Part shown: piece after piece, positions 58,419-64,000 of the stretch
How positions within the stretch are numbered: the stretch's first letter is position 1
Layout of the letters: each line of letters opens with the position of its first letter
Assembly: GCF_900109755.1 (NCBI RefSeq)
Contig: NZ_FOAR01000013.1
Span: forward strand, 1-64,000
From: Pseudomonas agarici
GTDB lineage: Bacteria; Pseudomonadota; Gammaproteobacteria; Pseudomonadales; Pseudomonadaceae
Reading direction: 5' to 3'
Length of the DNA stretch: 64,000 nt
Position numbers and translations under genes: made by a program
Notes under the pieces: model-generated
What the model saw: only the letters and a program-made list of their open reading frames with translations
Told to the model about the DNA's origin: nothing
The model's database searches: none

Positions 58419-61160
58419 ATGTCATCCCTCGATAGCCTGAAAACCCTTAGCACCCTGAAGGTAGGCAACAAGACCTACCACTACTTCAGCCTGCCCCAAG
58501 CCGCCCAGTCACTCGGCGACTTGGACAAGCTACCGATGTCGCTCAAGGTACTGCTGGAAAACCTACTGCGCTGGGAGGACGGCAAGACCGTCTCCGGTAC
58601 TGACCTCAAGGCACTCGCCGCCTGGCTCACGACACGCAGCTCCGACCGGGAAATCCAATACCGCCCGGCCCGGGTCCTGATGCAGGACTTCACCGGTGTG
58701 CCGGCGGTGGTCGACCTGGCCGCCATGCGGGCCGCCGTGGCCAAGGCCGGCGGCGATCCACAGCGGATCAACCCGCTGTCCCCGGTCGACTTGGTGATCG
58801 ATCACTCGGTGATGGTCGACAAGTTCGCCACGGCGGCGGCGTTCGGCCAGAACGTCGATATCGAGATGGAGCGCAATGGCGAACGCTATGCCTTCCTGCG
58901 TTGGGGCCAGAGCGCCTTCGACAACTTCAGCGTGGTGCCGCCGGGCACCGGGATCTGCCATCAGGTCAACCTCGAATACCTGGCGCGCACGGTCTGGACC
59001 AAGGACGAGGACGAGCGCACCTATGCTTTTCCCGACACGCTGGTCGGCACCGACTCCCACACCACCATGATCAACGGCCTCGGCGTGCTCGGTTGGGGCG
59101 TCGGCGGCATCGAGGCGGAAGCGGCAATGCTTGGCCAGCCGGTGTCGATGCTGATTCCCGAGGTGATCGGCTTCAAGCTCACCGGCAAGCTCAAGGAAGG
59201 CATCACCGCCACCGATCTGGTGCTGACGGTGACGCAGATGCTGCGCAAGAAAGGCGTGGTCGGCAAATTTGTCGAGTTTTACGGCGACGGCCTGGCCGAT
59301 TTGCCTCTGGCAGACCGCGCAACCATCGCCAACATGGCCCCGGAATACGGCGCCACTTGCGGTTTCTTCCCGGTGGACGAGATCACCCTGGATTATCTGC
59401 GCCTGTCTGGCCGACCAGCCGCGACCGTGGATCTGGTGGAGGCTTACAGCAAAGTCCAGGGGCTCTGGCGCCTACCGGGCACCGAACCCCTGTTCAGCGA
59501 TAACCTAGCACTCGACATGGGCAGTGTCGAGGCCAGCCTGGCCGGGCCAAAACGCCCGCAGGATCGGGTCTCGCTGCCGAATGTCGCCCAGGCTTTCAAC
59601 GACTTCATCGGCTTGCAACTCAAACCCGCCAGCAAGGAAGAAGGTCGCCTGGAAAGCGAAGGCGGCGGCGGTGTCGCCGTCGGCAATGCCGATCAGGTCA
59701 GCGGCGTGGACTATAGCTATGAAGGCCATACCTATCGCCTGAAGGACGGCGCGGTGGTGATTGCCGCCATTACCTCCTGCACCAACACCTCCAACCCCAG
59801 CGTGATGATGGCCGCCGGACTGGTAGCGAAGAAGGCCGTGGAGAAAGGGCTGAAACGCCAGCCCTGGGTCAAGAGTTCCCTCGCCCCAGGCTCCAAGGTG
59901 GTCACCGATTACTACAAGGCCGCCGACCTCACCCGCTACCTCGACGAGCTGGGTTTTGCCCTGGTGGGTTACGGTTGCACCACCTGCATCGGCAACTCCG
60001 GGCCGCTGCCGGAGCCGATCGAAAAGGCCATTCAGCAATCGGACCTCACCGTCGCCTCGGTGCTTTCCGGCAACCGTAACTTCGAAGGTCGGGTGCATCC
60101 GTTGGTCAAGACCAACTGGCTGGCCTCGCCGCCGCTGGTGGTAGCCTACGCGCTGGCAGGTAGCGTGCGCATCGATATTAGCCGTGACCCGTTGGGCACC
60201 GGCAGCGACGGCAAGCCGGTGTACTTGCGCGATATCTGGCCGAGCCAGAAGGAAATCGCCGACGCCGTCGCCCAGGTCGATACCGCGATGTTCCACAAGG
60301 AATATGCCGAGGTGTTTGCCGGTGACGCCCAGTGGCAGGCGATCGAAGTACCGCAGGCCGCCACCTATGTCTGGCAGAAAGACTCGACCTATATCCAGCA
60401 CCCGCCGTTCTTCGATGATATCGCCGGTCCCCCACCTGTAGTCGAAGACATCCACGGTGCCCGGGTGCTGGCGCTACTGGGGGATTCGGTGACCACCGAC
60501 CATATCTCCCCCGCTGGCAATATCAAGGCCGACAGCCCGGCCGGTCGCTACCTGCGCGAACAAGGCGTGGAACCGCGGGACTTCAACTCCTACGGCTCGC
60601 GACGCGGTAACCATGAGGTGATGATGCGCGGCACTTTCGCCAATATCCGCATCCGCAATGAAATGCTCGGTGGCGAGGAAGGTGGCAATACCCTGCATGT
60701 GCCTTCGGGCGAAAAGCTGGCGATCTACGATGCCGCCATGCGCTACCAGGCCCAAGGCACGCCGCTGGTGGTGATTGCCGGCCAGGAATACGGCACCGGT
60801 TCCAGCCGCGACTGGGCGGCCAAGGGTACCAACCTACTGGGCGTCAAGGCGGTGATCGCCGAGAGCTTCGAGCGTATCCATCGCTCCAACCTGGTCGGCA
60901 TGGGCGTGCTGCCGCTGCAATTTAAACTCGACCAGAACCGCAAGAGCCTGAAGCTCACTGGCAAGGAAACCTTGAGTATCAAGGGTCTGAGCGGCGCCGA
61001 ACTGCAACCGCGGATGAACTTGTCGCTGACCTTGACCCGTGAGGACGGCAGTCAGGAAAAAATCGACGTGTTATGTCGGATCGACACGCTTAACGAAGTG
61101 GAATACTTCAAAGCCGGGGGCATCCTGCACTATGTGCTGCGGCAACTGATTGCTTCCTGA
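58419..61160 (+). CDS. acnA: AcnA, aconitate hydratase
   Basis: 913 aa, full-length aconitase of the AcnA/IRP type for citrate-isocitrate conversion. Fe-S cluster cysteines lie in [10 protein letters not shown] and [14 protein letters not shown]; substrate motifs include [50 protein letters not shown] and [22 protein letters not shown] precedes the ATG. The MITE copy lies upstream and may affect the leader. Confidence 0.97.
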   Translation: MSSLDSLKTLSTLKVGNKTYHYFSLPQAAQSLGDLDKLPMSLKVLLENLLRWEDGKTVSGTDLKALAAWLTTRSSDREIQYRPARVLMQDFTGVPAVVDLAAMRAAVAKAGGDPQRINPLSPVDLVIDHSVMVDKFATAAAFGQNVDIEMERNGERYAFLRWGQSAFDNFSVVPPGTGICHQVNLEYLARTVWTKDEDERTYAFPDTLVGTDSHTTMINGLGVLGWGVGGIEAEAAMLGQPVSMLIPEVIGFKLTGKLKEGITATDLVLTVTQMLRKKGVVGKFVEFYGDGLADLPLADRATIANMAPEYGATCGFFPVDEITLDYLRLSGRPAATVDLVEAYSKVQGLWRLPGTEPLFSDNLALDMGSVEASLAGPKRPQDRVSLPNVAQAFNDFIGLQLKPASKEEGRLESEGGGGVAVGNADQVSGVDYSYEGHTYRLKDGAVVIAAITSCTNTSNPSVMMAAGLVAKKAVEKGLKRQPWVKSSLAPGSKVVTDYYKAADLTRYLDELGFALVGYGCTTCIGNSGPLPEPIEKAIQQSDLTVASVLSGNRNFEGRVHPLVKTNWLASPPLVVAYALAGSVRIDISRDPLGTGSDGKPVYLRDIWPSQKEIADAVAQVDTAMFHKEYAEVFAGDAQWQAIEVPQAATYVWQKDSTYIQHPPFFDDIAGPPPVVEDIHGARVLALLGDSVTTDHISPAGNIKADSPAGRYLREQGVEPRDFNSYGSRRGNHEVMMRGTFANIRIRNEMLGGEEGGNTLHVPSGEKLAIYDAAMRYQAQGTPLVVIAGQEYGTGSSRDWAAKGTNLLGVKAVIAESFERIHRSNLVGMGVLPLQFKLDQNRKSLKLTGKETLSIKGLSGAELQPRMNLSLTLTREDGSQEKIDVLCRIDTLNEVEYFKAGGILHYVLRQLIAS

Positions 61161-61181
61161 TTATCCCCTAACATGTGACGC

Positions 61182-61213
61182 GAATACGCACCGGCATTGG
61201 CCGGCGCGTATTC
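61182..61213 (+). terminator. Strong hairpin after acnA
   Basis: GAATACGC then CCGG pair with CCGG then GCGTATTC around a 6-base loop, about 20 bp after the acnA stop. No U-run follows, so it may act as a 3' end stabiliser or a Rho-assisted stop. Confidence 0.5.
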
Positions 61214-61408
61214 CAAGGCGCATTGATTACAACCGCCACCTTTAATTCCCGAATATTATCTTACAAGCAATCAAACGGCCTCTTTCTTTCATTAATACTT
61301 TTTCTCACGCACGAAAGTAACATCGCATAAACCTTGCGCACTTTAAATTAAATCTCGACCCCTTATAAAATGGAGACAGCATCTACAACCAAAAACAAGA
61401 GAAACCAT

Positions 61409-64000
61409 ATGAATACAACGTTAGCGCAACATGAACAGGTACTACAAAAAAACAATCAAACACCAACAACTTCGCCCCCACAAATCGACTCCGGCGCGTC
61501 AGCATCTGCATACACCTCGGAAAACCGTATTACCGCCGCCGAGGCCTATTATCTATCGGTAGTGGACCAGGCGGGTGTAGTGGGCGGTCTTGGCGCGGAG
61601 CTCATTAATGTCGTCAACTCAATATTGCTTACCGCGCAAGACCAGTATCGTCACCCCGCGACCACTGCTCGCACAATTCTTGACAAGACCGATAGCGCCC
61701 TTGCCTACGCCTTTGAATTATTCAAGACAGAGAACAATCTGCCCGATAATTTCTTGTCCGATGATCAGTATGAAGGTCCGAAGGCTTATTGGGCTGACAT
61801 CAGCCGCTCGCTGATCAAAGTCACTGACCAGGCACGCGCCTTGCTGGCCAAGGTGACAGACAACAATTCTCGCGCTGTGCCTGATGGGCGCCGCTACACC
61901 GCGAGCAACGTAGAAGTTGCCTGGTATGCCTCGGCGCGCAACCACCTCTTGTATTCATCGCAGGAGGCATTCATGGATGCCGTCGATGCCGCCACTGCCC
62001 ACGGCAATTACCGGGAACATTATCTGCTGTTCAGTGATTGGATCGACATAAACCTGGGCAGTATCGACAAAAGCCCCTTCAAGGACGAAAAAGACCTGCT
62101 GCAACGCTGCCTGCGCTTTCTCGAACGTGCCGACGTGCAAACTTTCGCGGCCAGGCTGCTCAACGAACTGCTACCCGAATACGCCAGCCAGATCGGCAAC
62201 CGAACCAACTTACGATTGACCGCCTATGCTATGGGCCGCTGGTCATACGACGATACCCTGGCGCCTTTTCATATCACCAGCCTGCTCTGGTCGGCTGACC
62301 CGGAAAATATCGAAGGTGCGCAAAACAGACAATCGGCGGATGTGCTGACCCTGCCGACCCCGGAGGGCTCGGAGCCGGTGGATATTCATTTCGCGCAGGG
62401 ACTACAGCGTATTGCCCTGGATGCCCATGCCGGAGGTCTACGACAAGTCGAGCGCACGCTCAAGGCGCTCTCGGACCCAGACGACGCGCCGTTTTTTTCA
62501 ATCCCTCCCCAAGATCCTTGTGCCAGCGCGCTCAGTGACGAGAAACTACGTGCTAGAGCGGATGAACGCTGGGGACAGACAAACAATATTGTCGAGGCAC
62601 TCCACCCTACCGCTTTCTATCCTTTCTTTTTAGCGGGCGAGGACATTACCGGGGTAGCGCTGAAGGCGCTGAAGGCGCTATTAACCATTGATGAGGCCAC
62701 GCGGTCTCTCTCGTATATCTGTCGCAGACCCGATATTCACAACCTTCTGTCGGACTTCACTGGCATGCGGATTCAATCGGGTGAAGGAGCCTGGGAGATT
62801 CTGCGTCGGCTCGTGCGCAGCCTTCTGGCCCCCATGGCCGCTATCGCAGATAACGGATTTTCTTCGATACCGGCATTTATCGCGCCCTGGCTAGCGGCTA
62901 ATCAGCAAACGGATTTGCTCGAGCTGATTTTCACCAGCACGCTGCTGACACGCCAGTACCTTCCCGCCAGCGCCTGGAGACCGGGGATCGAACCACCGAA
63001 ACCTACTGAAATTCCCTTGCCGGAGACCTTGCTCCTTGTGGATGATCCAGACGCCACGTTCGCGGCCAATCGACAAAAGTTGCAGGAGGTCATCAAGGAA
63101 ACGTCGTCAACACCGGCATTCACCTCACGCCTGCTCGACAAGATCGGCTTGAATGCTCTCTTTATCCAGGCCCTTCCGGCATGGAACACCTTCGAACACT
63201 ACCAACTGCTGCAAGGCTTGCCGACATTCAGCGAATGGGCCGCGCAAATGGCGCCGGCTCCCGTGCCAGCGACATCGGCGGCGTTGACTTCGGGCGAGCA
63301 AGCCTACCTGCTGGTGGAGACACTACTGAATATCGCCTGGCCAGCGGTGAAAGACCTATGGCAACTGGGTCCGAAGCTCAGCGGCGCGCCCACGGACAGC
63401 GAGGCCCAGACCTGGGGGAACCTCAAGGAGCGGCTGATTGCTTCTATCCATAAACGCCTGATGGACCAGAAAGTGATCGACCAGCCAGGACATGCGAGCT
63501 TTCTCGCCGGTCTGCTACTGCAACGCGCACGTCCAGAACTGTTCCTGCGCGACAGCGACAGCTTGACCCTCAATTATCAAAGTGATCCTGCCGCCATCAC
63601 CTTGCGTTGGGCGGCAAGACTACTGAACGAAGTCAGTCCCCGTACCTCGATGGCCTGTTCGATCGCCGAAGTGGTGAGCATGGCCAAGGATATCGCCAGG
63701 CAAAGCGGTATCGATATCGATTCGCGGCAAATGCACGACGCCCAAATGCTTTCCCCAGCCAGGGAGGCAACGCAGCATCGACTCAGTGAGTTGAGTGGAC
63801 TGATCCTGGGCGAACAGACCATCGCCACCGCCCGTGCCTGGGGTTATACCAACGCCATGGAGTGGCTCAACCTGACCAAGGACACAGAAGAGCGAAACCA
63901 GATGCATCTACTGTCGGTGAAACATGAGCAGGCGCCGGATCTGCGCGCCATGGCGAGCGTGCAACTCTGGGCCTTGGGTACTGATCCTCAAGCGAACTTC
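61409..64000 (+). CDS. Large unrecognised protein, first 864 residues (runs off the right edge)
   Basis: Open from the ATG at 61409 to the window end without a stop. It starts with a polar Gln/Ser/Thr/Pro-rich leader (MNTTLAQHEQVLQKNNQTPT) lacking a signal peptide, then continues as mostly helical, leucine-rich sequence with acidic patches. No catalytic motif, TM cluster or clear repeat is seen. Size, polar leader and first-kilobase AT-richness resemble the toxin genes of the 9.9-22 kb island, so a large toxin or effector is a reasonable guess only. The 248-bp upstream region is AT-rich with a TATAAA at 61364; AAGAGA lies before the ATG. Confidence 0.55.
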   Translation, partial: MNTTLAQHEQVLQKNNQTPTTSPPQIDSGASASAYTSENRITAAEAYYLSVVDQAGVVGGLGAELINVVNSILLTAQDQYRHPATTARTILDKTDSALAYAFELFKTENNLPDNFLSDDQYEGPKAYWADISRSLIKVTDQARALLAKVTDNNSRAVPDGRRYTASNVEVAWYASARNHLLYSSQEAFMDAVDAATAHGNYREHYLLFSDWIDINLGSIDKSPFKDEKDLLQRCLRFLERADVQTFAARLLNELLPEYASQIGNRTNLRLTAYAMGRWSYDDTLAPFHITSLLWSADPENIEGAQNRQSADVLTLPTPEGSEPVDIHFAQGLQRIALDAHAGGLRQVERTLKALSDPDDAPFFSIPPQDPCASALSDEKLRARADERWGQTNNIVEALHPTAFYPFFLAGEDITGVALKALKALLTIDEATRSLSYICRRPDIHNLLSDFTGMRIQSGEGAWEILRRLVRSLLAPMAAIADNGFSSIPAFIAPWLAANQQTDLLELIFTSTLLTRQYLPASAWRPGIEPPKPTEIPLPETLLLVDDPDATFAANRQKLQEVIKETSSTPAFTSRLLDKIGLNALFIQALPAWNTFEHYQLLQGLPTFSEWAAQMAPAPVPATSAALTSGEQAYLLVETLLNIAWPAVKDLWQLGPKLSGAPTDSEAQTWGNLKERLIASIHKRLMDQKVIDQPGHASFLAGLLLQRARPELFLRDSDSLTLNYQSDPAAITLRWAARLLNEVSPRTSMACSIAEVVSMAKDIARQSGIDIDSRQMHDAQMLSPAREATQHRLSELSGLILGEQTIATARAWGYTNAMEWLNLTKDTEERNQMHLLSVKHEQAPDLRAMASVQLWALGTDPQANF

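Noticed and set aside
1..64000. CRISPR arrays, tRNA or rRNA genes
   Set aside because: No regularly spaced direct repeats of CRISPR type and no cloverleaf or rRNA-like sequence were noticed; the only tight tandem repeat is the coding 15-bp unit at 13909.

Overview
The window is a roughly 60 % GC chromosomal segment of a fluorescent Pseudomonas, most likely of the P. fluorescens group. The evidence is a near-complete pyoverdine chassis region (NRPS start of pvdI type, fpvGHJK-fpvCDEF, mbtH, pvdH, a 4338-residue PvdL, pvdG, pvdS, and a siderophore acetyltransferase of PvdY type), followed by a typical Pseudomonas housekeeping block (ppnP, pdxB, tusA, rlmM, acnA). Identifications rest on motifs, length and gene order read by eye; no database search was possible.

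Layout. 1-9.6 kb: the 5' end of a peptide-chain NRPS runs off the left edge. Divergent from it are a siderophore-interacting flavoprotein gene and the eight-gene fpvGHJKCDEF operon for reduction of ferripyoverdine and capture of the released iron. 9.6-22.1 kb: a toxin island lies between fpvF and mbtH. It holds a 1714-aa protein with a dermonecrotic-toxin-like N-terminal half, leucine-rich repeats and a NEL-type E3 ubiquitin ligase domain; a decayed paralogue; a 1163-aa protein with a TcdA/TcdB-like pore-forming region; and a 937-aa protein with two tandem TIKI/EreA-like (PMT-C2/RRSP-like) domains, the second of which has lost its catalytic residues. Two copies of a MITE-like repeat flank the NEL gene in inverted orientation, and a third copy lies near acnA. 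22.1-23.9 kb: mbtH and pvdH. 24.1-29.7 kb: a DsbRS-like two-component system divergent from dsbD, a TlpA-like thioredoxin gene and dsbG. 29.9-32.0 kb: an orphan beta-trefoil plus PLAT-like protein. 32.1-47.8 kb: pvdL, pvdG, pvdS and pvdY. 47.9-52.4 kb: a solute-binding protein, a 3'-5' exonuclease, ppnP, a Fic gene remnant, a frameshifted ABC exporter and a small PA1571-like protein. 52.5-61.2 kb: pdxB, tusA, rlmM and acnA, with a divergent pair of terpene cyclase genes (class I and class II types) placed between tusA and rlmM. 61.4 kb to the right edge: the first 864 codons of a large, unrecognised protein.

How it works together. A Fur-box-overlapped sigma-70-like promoter precedes pvdS. PvdS-type promoters (TAAAT or TAATT, 16 bases, CGT) can be read with identical spacing upstream of the NRPS, the flavoprotein gene, pvdH-mbtH, pvdG-pvdL and pvdY, so iron starvation should switch on synthesis and iron recovery together. 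The toxin genes, the lectin-like gene and the terpene pair have no recognisable PvdS box and look like accessory cargo placed in or next to conserved loci.
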